DNA of 64,000 nucleotides from UBA3102 sp964413055 (GCA_964413055.1 CAYPRB010000007.1:70148-134147); one strand, 5' to 3'; positions 8,793 to 17,998 are shown, counted from the stretch's first letter. The notes: generated by a model from the letters alone, not told the origin. Translations and numbers: made by a program.

Positions 8793-9941
8793 CTAGACAA
8801 ACTCCCTAAAAACGGTGTTGGCCACCGGCAATCCTTTTTTTGTCAACCGTAGCCAGCCGGCCTCCACCTTGACCAGCCCGTTTTTCTCCAACCGGTTAAT
8901 TTCCTCCCGGTAAACCGCTTCCGCCCGCCGGCCGAAACGCCGGTAGAACCGGCCCAAATCAACCCCCTGGAGCAGCCGGAGCCCCAGAAACATGGTCTCG
9001 GACATTTCCCGCCCAACCGGGATATGCTCCCCGGCTTCCACCGGAGTCTCCCCCCGGTTGACCTTATCCAGGTAACTCTTTAAAGATGTGTAATTATGAA
9101 AGCGTCTCTCTCGCAGGTATGAATGGGCGGCGGGACCCAACCCCAGGTAGGTGTGGTTTAACCAGTAACCGAGATTATGGACGGATTGCCTGCCGGGCCG
9201 GGCGAAGTTGGATATTTCGTAATGGAGGTAACCATGCGCGGCAAGGAAATCTATCGCCGTCAGATACATGGAGAGTTCCAGGTCCTCGGAACAGGCCTTG
9301 ATACTACCACCGGCCACGGACTTCTCCAGGGGCGTCCCCGCCTCCAATTGCAGCCCGTATAACGCGATGTGTTCCGGAAACAACTCCACGGCCCCGGTAA
9401 GCGTCTCCATCCAGTCGTCCAGGGTCTGCCCCGGAACTCCGAAAATAAAGTCTAGGTTTAAATTGGTAAAACCGGCTGCCCTGGCCTGCCGCGCCGCATG
9501 CACGGCCTCCCGCACGTCGTGGACGCGCCCGAGCACCCGCAAGAGCCGATCTTGAAAAGACTGCACTCCCAGACTAAGACGGTTGAACCCCGCTTTCTTT
9601 AACTCACGCAGCCCGCCCGGATCAACCGTGCCGGGATTGGCCTCCACCGTTATCTCACAATCCGGCAGTAAATTGAAATGCGCGGCCGCGTTTTCCAGGA
9701 TCGCGCATAATCCGGCTGCCGGCAGGCAGGTCGGCGTCCCGCCCCCGACATAGAGACTGGAGATCCGTTTCTCCGCATCCGAAAGTACCGCACCGTACCG
9801 GCGCATCTCACGAAACAGGGCATCCAGGTAGGCCCCGGCATCTCCGGCATCAAACGGGTAAGAGATAAAATCACAATAATAACATTTTTTTAAACAAAAA
9901 GGTACGTGGATGTATAGTGCCGCCGGCATCATCATCAGCAT
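8793..9941 (-). CDS. hemW: HemW-type radical SAM heme chaperone
   Basis: HemW is a radical SAM protein homologous to oxygen-independent coproporphyrinogen oxidase that binds and hands over heme; older annotations call it HemN. The 382-residue product has ALYIHVPFC with the cluster motif CLKKCYYC near residue 20, then GGGTPT, an EANPG motif, SLGVQSFQDRLL and a C-terminal HemN domain. Its TGG-rich C-terminus ends LPVANTVFREFV as in the family. ATG codons at 9941 and 9935 are both possible; the second is better spaced from GGGGG. It follows lepA by 8 nt. Confidence 0.92.
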   Translation of the reverse strand: MLMMMPAALYIHVPFCLKKCYYCDFISYPFDAGDAGAYLDALFREMRRYGAVLSDAEKRISSLYVGGGTPTCLPAAGLCAILENAAAHFNLLPDCEITVEANPGTVDPGGLRELKKAGFNRLSLGVQSFQDRLLRVLGRVHDVREAVHAARQARAAGFTNLNLDFIFGVPGQTLDDWMETLTGAVELFPEHIALYGLQLEAGTPLEKSVAGGSIKACSEDLELSMYLTAIDFLAAHGYLHYEISNFARPGRQSVHNLGYWLNHTYLGLGPAAHSYLRERRFHNYTSLKSYLDKVNRGETPVEAGEHIPVGREMSETMFLGLRLLQGVDLGRFYRRFGRRAEAVYREEINRLEKNGLVKVEAGWLRLTKKGLPVANTVFREFV

Positions 9942-9949
9942 ACCCCCGG

Positions 9950-11758
9950 TTACTTTTCGCTCACGTTCAAAACCGCCATAAAAGCTTCCTGCGGTATTTC
10001 CACGTTCCCCACCTGTTTCATTCTTTTCTTGCCTTCCTTTTGTTTTTCCAAAAGTTTGCGCTTGCGGGTCACGTCACCGCCGTAACACTTGGCCAACACA
10101 TCCTTGCGCACGGCGCGCACCGTTTCCCGGGCTATAATCTTGTTGCCCACCGCCGCCTGGATCGGGATTTCAAACATATGGCGGGGAATTAAGCCCCTGA
10201 GTTTTTCCACCAGCTGGCGCCCCCGGTGGTAGGCTTTGTCCAGGTGGATAATTACGGAAAGCGCGTCCAGCACTTCGCCGGCAATCATCACATCCAGCTT
10301 GACCAGTTTGGCCTGCCGGTACCCGGCAAGCTCGTAGTCAAGCGAGGCGTAACCCTTGGTACGGGACTTCAACTGGTCAAAAAAGTCATAAATAATTTCA
10401 CTCAGGGGCATGTCGTAGTTCAACATCACCCGTTTCACGCTCATATACTCCATATGGGTAAAAACACCGCGCCGGTCCTGGCACAATTCCATCACCGGCC
10501 CGACATATTCCTTGGGCACCATGAACGTGGCTTTGACGTACGGTTCTTCAATGTACTCGATCTTGCCCGCCGGGGGCATGGCGCTGGGATTTTCTATTTC
10601 CATTATTTCACCGGCGGTGGTCATAACGTGGTAAACCACGTTGGGCGCCGTGGTAATCAAAGATAAGCCATATTCCCGTTCCAGCCGCTCCTGAATAATT
10701 TCCATATGCAAGAGCCCCAGAAAACCGCACCGGAAACCAAACCCCAGGGCCTCCGAGGTTTCGGGTTCGTCAATCAGGGAAGCGTCATTCAGCTTGAGTT
10801 TGGCCAGGGCTTCTTTCAGATCCTCATACCCCGCGGTTTCCACGGGATAAAGGCCGCAGTAAACCATCGGCGTGGCCCGGCGGTAACCCGGCAGCGGTTC
10901 GGAAGCGGGATTACGGAAACCGGTAACGGTGTCACCAACCCGGCAGTCTTTGACATTCTTAATACTGGCCGCAATAAAACCCACTTCACCGGTACGCAGT
11001 TCCCCGACGGAAGTAAGCGCGGGCCTGAATACCCCCACTTCGTTAACCTCAAATTGCTTGCCGGCGGCCAGCATTTTAATCTGCATACCGCCTGATACAC
11101 TTCCGTCCACCACGCGGATATAGGCGATCGCCCCCTTGTAAGGGTCGTAATGAGAATCAAAAATCAGCGCCCGCAAAGGCACTTCGGCCTGCCCGCCGGG
11201 CGGGGGCACCATGGTCACAATCCGCTCCAGGATCTCTTCGATCCCGGTTCCCTCCTTGGCCGAAGTTAGAACCGCCCCGGACGCGTCCAGGCCGATGACG
11301 TCTTCGAGTTCTTTTTTGACCGTTTCCGGCTCCGCGCTGGGCAGGTCTATTTTATTGATCACCGGTATGATTTCCAGGTTGTGCTCCAGTGCCAGATAAA
11401 CATTGGCCAGCGTCTGGGCCTCGATGCCCTGGACCGCGTCCACTACCAGCAGCGCCCCCTCACAGGCGGCCAGGCTGCGCGACACCTCGTAAGAAAAATC
11501 TACGTGCCCGGGTGTATCGATCAGGTTCAACTGGTAATCCTGCCCGTCCCGCGCGCGGTAGTTCAGGCGTACGGCCTGCATTTTAATGGTAATGCCGCGC
11601 TCACGCTCCAGATCCATCCGGTCCAGCACCTGTTCGCTCATCTCCCGCCTGCTCAAAGCACCGGTATATTCCAGAAACCTGTCGGCCAGGGTGGACTTAC
11701 CGTGGTCGATATGGGCAATGATACAAAAATTACGAATTCTGTTCTTGTCCCACTTCAT
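9950..11758 (-). CDS. lepA: Elongation factor 4 (LepA)
   Basis: LepA is a ribosome-bound GTPase that acts on the translating or assembling ribosome. The 602-residue protein shows G1 AHIDHGKST, G3 DTPGHVDF, G4 NKIDLP, EF-Tu-like domain II, and the LepA-specific C-terminal domain ending near GGDVTRKRKLLEKQKEGKKRMKQ. I use the ATG at 11758 (MKWDKNRIRNFCII), preceded by AAGGAGG; an upstream TTG at 11791 is unlikely. It lies between spoIIP and hemW, the usual order in Clostridia. Confidence 0.96.
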   Translation of the reverse strand: MKWDKNRIRNFCIIAHIDHGKSTLADRFLEYTGALSRREMSEQVLDRMDLERERGITIKMQAVRLNYRARDGQDYQLNLIDTPGHVDFSYEVSRSLAACEGALLVVDAVQGIEAQTLANVYLALEHNLEIIPVINKIDLPSAEPETVKKELEDVIGLDASGAVLTSAKEGTGIEEILERIVTMVPPPGGQAEVPLRALIFDSHYDPYKGAIAYIRVVDGSVSGGMQIKMLAAGKQFEVNEVGVFRPALTSVGELRTGEVGFIAASIKNVKDCRVGDTVTGFRNPASEPLPGYRRATPMVYCGLYPVETAGYEDLKEALAKLKLNDASLIDEPETSEALGFGFRCGFLGLLHMEIIQERLEREYGLSLITTAPNVVYHVMTTAGEIMEIENPSAMPPAGKIEYIEEPYVKATFMVPKEYVGPVMELCQDRRGVFTHMEYMSVKRVMLNYDMPLSEIIYDFFDQLKSRTKGYASLDYELAGYRQAKLVKLDVMIAGEVLDALSVIIHLDKAYHRGRQLVEKLRGLIPRHMFEIPIQAAVGNKIIARETVRAVRKDVLAKCYGGDVTRKRKLLEKQKEGKKRMKQVGNVEIPQEAFMAVLNVSEK

Positions 11759-11849
11759 TCCGAAGAGGTCCTCCTTTTTTACTACACACAACTATTTAAC
11801 TATCATATAATATACAACCACTTAATTATAACACCACCTCGAAATGCTA

Positions 11850-12242
11850 TCAATTACTTACCGCCCGCCCGGGAAAAACCGTTTCCCTTAAAACAGGCGG
11901 CAGCGCTTCATAAACCTGATCATAAATTTTCGGAGGCAGTTTCTTCGCGGCAGCTGTAATTACCCGCCAGGAATCATTTAAAAACTCACTGCCGTGGGCG
12001 GAGGTAAAATAATATACCCGTGCACATATTTCTTTGGTTTTATTTACCGGAAATTCTGCCGTAATATTTTCTCCGAGAAATTCCATCCGGTAGATCCCCG
12101 GGTCCGTACTTTCGATACTGAAAGCAACCACCGGCCCCGCCGGGCGGATCATATGGTTGAATTCAGCAAGTACCAGGGAAACCCCACCGGTAACAATTAA
12201 AAAAAACAGTATCAAAGTCATGCTCCATTTAAGCCGGCCCAT
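11850..12242 (-). CDS. Small membrane-anchored protein of unknown function
   Basis: I do not recognise this 130-residue product. One hydrophobic segment (about 8-26, LILFFLIVTGGVSLVLA) could be a signal anchor or signal peptide, followed by a roughly 100-residue extracytoplasmic part ending in LPPVLRETVFPGR. It sits between spoIIP and lepA, about 70 nt after the spoIIP end, in the sporulation/translation block. A role at the forespore or cell envelope is possible but rests only on position and topology. Confidence 0.7.
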   Translation of the reverse strand: MGRLKWSMTLILFFLIVTGGVSLVLAEFNHMIRPAGPVVAFSIESTDPGIYRMEFLGENITAEFPVNKTKEICARVYYFTSAHGSEFLNDSWRVITAAAKKLPPKIYDQVYEALPPVLRETVFPGRAVSN

Positions 12243-12310
12243 AAAAAATCACTCTCCGTTTATATTATGGAAATAAAACGGGCCGGCTTATACTCAACCG
12301 GTTGATTTTT

Positions 12311-13345
12311 TTATGATAACAGCAATCCCGCCAGGGCATCCGCCAGGTACTCCGCCGAACGCAGCGCTTCTTCGGTAAAATTATTGGTAGTACCCACTTC
12401 TACCAGGACGGCTTGAGGATGGAGAAACTGGTTGTACCGGCCGTCTTTCACCCTGACCCCCAGGCAAAGTCCCGGGTACATTTCGTTAATTTTCCCGGAA
12501 AGCTCCACCGCGAAATCATAATTCAGTTCCCAGCCGGGAAAAGAACCCCGTGCGTCGGACCCTACAACCAGCAGTATAGCCGCGGCTTTCTGCCCGTTTA
12601 CTTCAACCGTACAATGCTTTCTGTCCTTTTCCGAATCCCGGTGGATGTCGAGCAAGACTTTGGTTTCCGGATTTGCCGCCAGCAGCTCCCGCGCTGTTTT
12701 TTCAGATTCAACGTAAGAAGCACTGTAATCCGCGTCATGAATTCTATCCGAACGGGCCACTTTTATCCCGTACTTGTCTTCAAGGGTTTTCTCCACCGCC
12801 GCGGCTACCGCGACCACCCCGCCGCGCCCGTCCACCCGGTCCGCGCCGTCATTCAGGCTGTAAGTCTCCCCGGTATGCGTATTATAAATACATACCAGGG
12901 TTTTTCCGGGCACAACAGTAACGGGAACGACTTCGGAACGTACTGCCGGTACCGTTTCCGTTTCTGCTTCCGGAAATTCCACGGCGGCCCAAAGCGGTAT
13001 TTGCGACCTTAATACCGGAACGGCGCCGCTCAGGTCCACCCCAACGAAAATCTCGACCGCATTCCAAAGTTTCCGGTTGATTTGCAAGCCTGCCGTGTCA
13101 TCTTCGAAACTGCTCCATTCCAGGACCGGCATTGCTTTTTTAAACACTTCCACCGGCTCTTTCTGGCAGTAAACAATAATCCGGCCGGGAAAATCTTTTA
13201 CCGCTGTGCCAAGCAAAGGGTAAACGGAAAAAAGTGATATAAAAAGGAGCCACCCCATGATATACACCGTAAATAATATGGGTTTAAAACCGCAGGGGGG
13301 GGCGGAAAATATTCGCTTCAAGCGGCAGGCGGTTGCGGGGTGCAA
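12311..13345 (-). CDS. spoIIP: Stage II sporulation protein P (peptidoglycan hydrolase)
   Basis: SpoIIP is the membrane-anchored amidase/endopeptidase that with SpoIID and SpoIIM thins septal peptidoglycan during engulfment. The 344-residue protein has an N-terminal membrane segment (about 30-48) and the C-terminal SpoIIP domain: YNTHTGETYSL with a metal-binding histidine, RSDRIHDADYSASY, LLDIHRDSE with a second histidine, and the ending VLVEVGTTNNFTEEA. The start is TTG at 13345, 8 nt after AGGAGG; an ATG at 13258 lacks a ribosome site. That ribosome site lies within a strong hairpin (13349-13401). Confidence 0.93.
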   Translation of the reverse strand: MHPATACRLKRIFSAPPCGFKPILFTVYIMGWLLFISLFSVYPLLGTAVKDFPGRIIVYCQKEPVEVFKKAMPVLEWSSFEDDTAGLQINRKLWNAVEIFVGVDLSGAVPVLRSQIPLWAAVEFPEAETETVPAVRSEVVPVTVVPGKTLVCIYNTHTGETYSLNDGADRVDGRGGVVAVAAAVEKTLEDKYGIKVARSDRIHDADYSASYVESEKTARELLAANPETKVLLDIHRDSEKDRKHCTVEVNGQKAAAILLVVGSDARGSFPGWELNYDFAVELSGKINEMYPGLCLGVRVKDGRYNQFLHPQAVLVEVGTTNNFTEEALRSAEYLADALAGLLLS

Positions 13346-13348
13346 AAC

Positions 13349-13401
13349 AAACCCCTCCTTCCGGGCTTATGATTAATTGTTATGCCTGGAAGGAGGGGTT
13401 T
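13349..13401. repeat. 18-bp inverted repeat covering the spoIIP ribosome site
   Basis: The arms 13349-13366 and 13384-13401 pair over 18 positions with one G-T type mismatch and a 17-nt loop. On the minus strand the right-hand part of the hairpin contains the AGGAGG of spoIIP. It could act as a terminator for the upstream membrane gene, or hide the ribosome site. Confidence 0.75.
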
Positions 13402-13414
13402 ATGAGGGTTGCCG

Positions 13415-13756
13415 TTAACGCAAGACGGTCGGTACAAAAGCATCAATTATTCCTATAATAAAAGCTGAAATCAAGGCACCGACGATGCTCACGCTAAGCA
13501 GGCCGGGAATGATAAACTGGGCCACGTAAATAACCACCGCCGCGGTAATAAAACCAACCAATCCCCTGCTCTGGGGGGATATCCGTTCCCCCAGAAGGGC
13601 CTCGGCAGCATAGCCCAACACGGCAATTACGACTGCGGCAATCAAGGCCCCGGTGATGCCCCCTTGCAACACAAATCCGGGTGCGAGCCAACTGGCCACG
13701 ATTAAAACCAGCGCGGAAACCACAAATCTAATTGCCAGTCCAAGCCACTGCATCAT
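13415..13756 (-). CDS. Phage holin-like (YvlD-type) four-helix membrane protein
   Basis: The 113-residue protein is almost entirely hydrophobic with four predicted membrane segments and the glycine-rich pattern of the phage_holin_4_2/YvlD family found in many non-phage loci. The function of these proteins is not established; some are thought to affect envelope integrity. I use the ATG at 13756 (MQWLGLAIRFVV) because GGAGGTGA is 8 nt upstream; the 16 residues of a longer frame are not supported. It lies upstream of spoIIP, in the place where other Firmicutes carry the spore protease gene gpr. Confidence 0.75.
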   Translation of the reverse strand: MMQWLGLAIRFVVSALVLIVASWLAPGFVLQGGITGALIAAVVIAVLGYAAEALLGERISPQSRGLVGFITAAVVIYVAQFIIPGLLSVSIVGALISAFIIGIIDAFVPTVLR

Positions 13757-13830
13757 GGTATAAATCACCTCCCGTCTCCTTAAACTAGCAATAGCTTTGA
13801 CCAAATCAAAAAACTATATACCAGCGGCAC

Positions 13831-13859
13831 TTGCTTTTTTTCTCTGACCATGGTAAAAT
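13831..13859 (+). promoter_or_regulatory. Promoter of rpsT
   Basis: TTGCTT (13831-13836) and TAAAAT (13854-13859) are 17 bases apart and lie about 27 nt upstream of the rpsT start. Confidence 0.7.
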
Positions 13860-13885
13860 TGTTGCCGCTGGGGAGGTGAATAAGA

Positions 13886-14152
13886 ATGGCGAATATCAAG
13901 TCTGCAGTAAAGCGAGTAGAACTCACCCGCAAACGGACATTGCGCAATAAGCAAATCAAGTCTTCTTTAAAGACCACCATCAAGAAATTCGAAGTGGCCT
14001 TGGAAACCGCCGGTAAGGAAGAAGCCGGTTTAAAATTCCGTAACGCCGTAAAAGTTATTGACAAGGCGGTAACGAAAGGCGTTTTACATAAAAGAACCGC
14101 GGCACGTAAAAAATCCCGCCTGGCCGGAAGACTTAACCAGAAAACCGGGTAG
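13886..14152 (+). CDS. rpsT: 30S ribosomal protein S20
   Basis: S20 is a small primary 16S-rRNA-binding protein. The 88-residue lysine/arginine-rich sequence starts MANIKSAVKRVELTRKR and ends with HKRTAARKKSRLAGRLN, both typical. GGGGAGGTG lies 8-9 nt upstream of the ATG. It is a single-gene unit with its own promoter and terminator and stands divergently from the holin-like gene. Confidence 0.97.
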   Translation: MANIKSAVKRVELTRKRTLRNKQIKSSLKTTIKKFEVALETAGKEEAGLKFRNAVKVIDKAVTKGVLHKRTAARKKSRLAGRLNQKTG

Positions 14153-14186
14153 CTCTCAAAAGCTCATTAATTAAAAGAACCAAAAG

Positions 14187-14219
14187 ACCACCCTTAAAAA
14201 CCGGGTGGTTTATAATTTT
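14187..14219 (+). terminator. Intrinsic terminator after rpsT
   Basis: ACCACCC and GGGTGGT form a stem around a nine-base loop, followed by TTATAATTTTA. It lies 35 nt past the rpsT stop and, in reverse, close to the end of holA. Confidence 0.8.
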
Positions 14220-14237
14220 ACGGCCTGACCTTTACGG

Positions 14238-15287
14238 TTAAACCGATAACAAAAATGTTTCCACCGCCGGGTAGAATTCCTGCCGGCCGGTTTTTACCGC
14301 CAGGTCAAGTTCCGAAAGGGCCTGGACCGCGTTTACCAGGGCAGCTTGGTCGAAATTCTGGCACTGCAGCGCTATTTTCTTATAAATATACGGGTGTATT
14401 TTCAAACGCGCGGTTATTTCCCCCGCCGTTAAGCCCCGTCCCAAAAGGTCGTTAACCTGCAGCAGAAGACGAAACTGTCTTGACAACAGCGCAAGAATCC
14501 TGGGCGCGGGTTCCCGCGCCGCCAGCAAATCTTTGATCCCTTCCAGGGCTTCCCCGTAACGCCGGTTCCCTACCGCATCCACCACGGCAAAAATATTTTC
14601 TTCCGGTCTCGTGGAACAGACGGCACGCACATCCGCCACGGCGATTATTTGCTGTCCGGCCGTGTAATTAAGGACTTTTTCCATCTCCGCGACCAGTCTT
14701 TGCAAGTGCGGCCCGGCGGCGTCAAGCAGTGCTTCGGCTGCTCCCGCGTCAAATCTCCGGCCTGCAACCCCGGCCTTTTGCCCCAGCCAGCGCACCGCTT
14801 CACCCCGGCCCAGACGGTTAAATTCCAACACCCGGCCGTTTTTCTTGATTGCCTGAAAAAGCCGCCGCCGTTTATCCACCGGTTTGTCAGTGGTGAAGAT
14901 CAGACAGGTCGAGGTAAGCGGATTATTGATATATTCCAACAGGAGCGCTTCACCGGCTGGAACTTGTTTCCTCCCTTTCTTTTCGGCAGTTTCACCCGCC
15001 GGCCGTTTTGACGGCTTGAAAAATGCCGGTCTCCTGACCACCACCAGGCGCTTACCGGCGGCAAAAGGATACATTTCCGCCCTGGCCGCGACATAGGCCG
15101 GTTCTGCGTCCTCCCCGTCGATGAGGTCATAATTTAAGTCCGCGGCATTTTCTCCGTCTGAAACGAAATGCTGTCTAAACCTGAATACCGCCTGCTCCTG
15201 CAGGTAAGTTTCCTCCCCGTAAAAAAGATATACCGGGGCAACCACCCCCCGCTTCAGGCTGTTCATTAACTCTACAAAATGATTCAT
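14238..15287 (-). CDS. holA: DNA polymerase III delta subunit
   Basis: HolA is the subunit of the clamp loader that opens the sliding clamp. The 349-residue product starts MNHFVELMNSLKRGVVAPVYLFYGEETYLQEQA, holds the AAA-like fold of the family without a functional Walker A, and ends with the clamp-loader collar domain (KTGRQEFYPAVETFLLSV). Its position convergent with rpsT is conserved in Firmicutes. Confidence 0.92.
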   Translation of the reverse strand: MNHFVELMNSLKRGVVAPVYLFYGEETYLQEQAVFRFRQHFVSDGENAADLNYDLIDGEDAEPAYVAARAEMYPFAAGKRLVVVRRPAFFKPSKRPAGETAEKKGRKQVPAGEALLLEYINNPLTSTCLIFTTDKPVDKRRRLFQAIKKNGRVLEFNRLGRGEAVRWLGQKAGVAGRRFDAGAAEALLDAAGPHLQRLVAEMEKVLNYTAGQQIIAVADVRAVCSTRPEENIFAVVDAVGNRRYGEALEGIKDLLAAREPAPRILALLSRQFRLLLQVNDLLGRGLTAGEITARLKIHPYIYKKIALQCQNFDQAALVNAVQALSELDLAVKTGRQEFYPAVETFLLSV

Positions 15288-15362
15288 ATGCGCCGGCCCC
15301 CAAAACCCTGTTGCTTGTTAAATCCATATTTTTCCCGTTAAACTAAACGTTCCATCGGCCTT

Positions 15363-15668
15363 TTAGCCGCCGAGTTTGGATTCCACTGCCGACACTTTAC
15401 CGTCCATGGTCAGCTTTTTATCCCGCCGGTCATCGATGCGAACAGTGGTAACCACCCTGGCGCAACCCCCGGCAAAAGGCTGTTCGTGCATCTGCCGGAC
15501 TACTTCCAGCACCCGGTCCAATTCCCCCTCAATAATAGTTCCCATCGGGGTCAACTGGTAGGTAACCCCTGCGGCCTGTTTCAAAACTGTCACGCACCCG
15601 GCCACGTACTCACTGAGACCGGCAGAAGGCGTCCCCACCGGTACCACGGATACTTCCACCACCGCCAT
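15363..15668 (-). CDS. MTH1187/YqgV-type thiamine-binding protein
   Basis: This 101-residue protein belongs to the small ferredoxin-fold MTH1187 family, some members of which bind thiamine-related ligands. The start MAVVEVSVVPVGTPSAGLSEYVA and the middle YQLTPMGTIIEGELDRVLEVVRQMHE are characteristic. I use the ATG at 15668, preceded by AGAGGTGG, and not the upstream start at 15728. It is a single gene; the physiological role is not known. Confidence 0.85.
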   Translation of the reverse strand: MAVVEVSVVPVGTPSAGLSEYVAGCVTVLKQAAGVTYQLTPMGTIIEGELDRVLEVVRQMHEQPFAGGCARVVTTVRIDDRRDKKLTMDGKVSAVESKLGG

Positions 15669-15844
15669 TATACGCCACCTCTTTCCTGCTTTTGCTTTCA
15701 TTATATTAAAACAGGGATTCCTTGACAACCGGACCGGTGCTGTCAGAGAAACAAGCCTCTGTATTCCGGCAACAATTTTAATTTGTATGAATATTATGGT
15801 AACATATATTTGCCAGGACTTCTAAAGACAAAGGAAGATTTTAA

Positions 15845-16522
15845 ATGAATCATTTTAATCATGAAAACCTTACCTCCGATGACCGTGTCGCGGAACGAAA
15901 ACAAATGGTCGAAAAACAGCTTATATCCCGGGGCATCAAAAATGAAACCGTGCTAAAAAGCATGCTCGAGGTGCCGCGCCACCTGTTCGTACCCGGCCGG
16001 GTCCGGGCGTTTGCCTATCAGGACGGGCCGCTGCACATCGGGGAAGGACAGACCATCAGCCAGCCTTACATCGTAGCCCTGATGGCGGAATTGCTGGCAC
16101 CGGCTCCGGCAGACCGGGTCCTGGAAATCGGAACCGGTTCCGGTTACGCCGCGGCGGTTTTGTCCCGCATGGCCGCAAAGGTTTATACCGTTGAACGGCT
16201 GGCAAAACTGGCAAAAAAAGCACAGGCCCGCTTCCGGACCCTCAAATACGACAACATCGAGGTCCGTGTCGGGGACGGAACCCGGGGCTGGCCCGGGAAA
16301 GCACCGTTCGACGGGATTATGGTATCGGCAGGGGCCCCCGTAATACCCCGGGCTTTACGCGAGCAATTGCAACCGGGCGGACGCCTGGTAATTCCCGTGG
16401 GGGATAAGAACCACCAGGAACTGCTCCTGGTGCGGCACAAACCGGAAGGCGGGTTTACCGAGGAAATTACGGACTTGGTTTGCTTTGTGCCGCTTATCGG
16501 CCGGGAAGGCTGGGAAGGCTAG
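15845..16522 (+). CDS. pcm: Protein-L-isoaspartate O-methyltransferase
   Basis: Pcm repairs isoaspartyl residues in damaged proteins by S-adenosylmethionine-dependent methylation. The 225-residue sequence has VPRHLFVP, YQDGPLHIGEGQTISQP, the cofactor loop VLEIGTGSGYAAAVLSRM near 98 and the C-terminal GGRLVIPVGD, all typical. AAAGGAAG precedes the ATG. It ends two bases from the end of the convergent fetB-type gene, leaving no room for a terminator. Confidence 0.95.
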   Translation: MNHFNHENLTSDDRVAERKQMVEKQLISRGIKNETVLKSMLEVPRHLFVPGRVRAFAYQDGPLHIGEGQTISQPYIVALMAELLAPAPADRVLEIGTGSGYAAAVLSRMAAKVYTVERLAKLAKKAQARFRTLKYDNIEVRVGDGTRGWPGKAPFDGIMVSAGAPVIPRALREQLQPGGRLVIPVGDKNHQELLLVRHKPEGGFTEEITDLVCFVPLIGREGWEG

Positions 16523-16523
16523 T

Positions 16524-17357
16524 TTATTTTCTGCTCTGCCGCACAAACGGCTGCAGGGCGCCGTCCCGGTCAAACAATTTCCGGTAAGAAAAACCTACCA
16601 TAATCAGGCAGCCCGTGGCCACCGCGGCGGTAATCATCAGCATGACCACAATTTGATACCTGACGGCGTCCCGCGGGTCGGCACCGCCCAGGATCTGGCC
16701 GGTCATCATACCAGGCAGGCTGACCAACCCGACGACCATCAAAGAGTTGATCGTCGGAGTCATACCGGCCCTGAGCGCTTCCCGCACCGTAGAATGAGCC
16801 GCCTCCCAGGGTGTCGCGCCAAAAGTCAACCGGGCCTCTATTTCCGCCGCGCGCGACCTGACTTCACTGTAAAGCCGGTCCAGGGAAAGAGCAATCCCGT
16901 TCATGGTATTGCCGAGAATCATGCCGAAAATAGGTATGACTATCCTGGCCTCATACCAGGGGTCCGGCGTAATAATCAAACCGGTAACAATGGAACCGGC
17001 CAGGTAAGTACTGGCCAAAAGAGATAAAAACGCCAACGCGGTAGGATAATCGGGAACATTGGGGGTTCTTTTAACGGCGGTTTTTGCCGCAACATAACAC
17101 ATCAGGGTAATAACCGCCAAGACCAGCCAAAAGTTGTTGATTTTAAATATATAAACCAGCGCGTAACCTACCAGGGTCAACTGAACAAAAGTGCGCACGG
17201 TGCCCCAAACCAGCGCCCTCAACAGGCCCAGTCTCAAAAAAGCGGATATCCCGCCCGCAATCAGGACCAGCAATACCGTAAATGCCAGCTGCAAATTTGA
17301 AATTGGAATCACCGCGGTATCCACTGCTAATCCCCCCTCTTGCACCGGGATTTTCAA
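16524..17357 (-). CDS. fetB: FetB-type ABC transporter permease (UPF0014)
   Basis: The 277-residue protein has about seven membrane segments and family landmarks AVKRTPNVPDYPTALAF, PIFGMILGNTMNGIALSLDRL and the substrate-loop motif LTFGATPWEAAHSTVREALRAGMTPTINS. In E. coli FetAB has been linked to iron export and oxidative-stress resistance. It overlaps the ATP-binding gene by 4 nt, so both form one unit. The exported substrate here is inferred only from the family. Confidence 0.85.
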   Translation of the reverse strand: MKIPVQEGGLAVDTAVIPISNLQLAFTVLLVLIAGGISAFLRLGLLRALVWGTVRTFVQLTLVGYALVYIFKINNFWLVLAVITLMCYVAAKTAVKRTPNVPDYPTALAFLSLLASTYLAGSIVTGLIITPDPWYEARIVIPIFGMILGNTMNGIALSLDRLYSEVRSRAAEIEARLTFGATPWEAAHSTVREALRAGMTPTINSLMVVGLVSLPGMMTGQILGGADPRDAVRYQIVVMLMITAAVATGCLIMVGFSYRKLFDRDGALQPFVRQSRK

Positions 17358-17998
17358 ACGGTAATATCCAGAAATGAAAACCTTTCCAGGTACTTATGGT
17401 CGCCATCGTGAGAGACAAGCACGGCAACACGGCCGGAAGATTTTAACCAGCCGGTCAGCACCCGGTAAAAAGCCTCCCGGGACTTCCCGTCCAGGGGAGC
17501 GGCCGGTTCATCCAGCAGTAAAACACTCGGCCCGACAAGCAGTGCCCGGGCAAAAACCAGCCGGGCCGCCTCGCCGCCAGACAATGTCCGCGCATCCTGC
17601 TGCATAAATCCGGGAGTGGAAAGCATTAATCCTTCCAAATAAGCCTTTGCCTGTTCGCGGTCAAAACACTTTTTTTCTCTAAGTACGCGCGATTCGAAAG
17701 GCACGGCCAGGTTGTCCGCCACGGAACCGTCAAAAATAACGGGCTTCTGGGCCATATAATGCACCTCGGACCGCCACTCCGTGCCCGGTATTTCCCGCCA
17801 ACTCCGTCCTTTCAGCAAAACCTCCCCGCTGATGCAAGTCTGCAACCGGGCCAGGATCCGGAGCAGGGTGGATTTCCCGGCGCCGGAAGGCCCGCGCACC
17901 ACCAGCACCGCGCCGCCGTCCACGGACCCGGATACCGTAACCTCCCTGATCCGGTCCGTGCCCAGGGTATAGCTCAGGTGAACAAAATTAAAGAGCAC
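17354..17998 (-). CDS. fetA: FetA-type ABC transporter ATP-binding protein
   Basis: This 214-residue ATPase drives the FetB-type permease. It has Walker A GPSGAGKST, a Q-loop region, signature LSGGEAARL, Walker B VLLLDEPAAPLD and switch histidine in VLVSHDGDHKYLERF. The GTG at 17998, 9 nt after GGAGAGG, is the best start; the TTG at 18028 lacks a ribosome site. It is the first gene of the pair. Confidence 0.85.
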   Translation of the reverse strand: MLFNFVHLSYTLGTDRIREVTVSGSVDGGAVLVVRGPSGAGKSTLLRILARLQTCISGEVLLKGRSWREIPGTEWRSEVHYMAQKPVIFDGSVADNLAVPFESRVLREKKCFDREQAKAYLEGLMLSTPGFMQQDARTLSGGEAARLVFARALLVGPSVLLLDEPAAPLDGKSREAFYRVLTGWLKSSGRVAVLVSHDGDHKYLERFSFLDITV

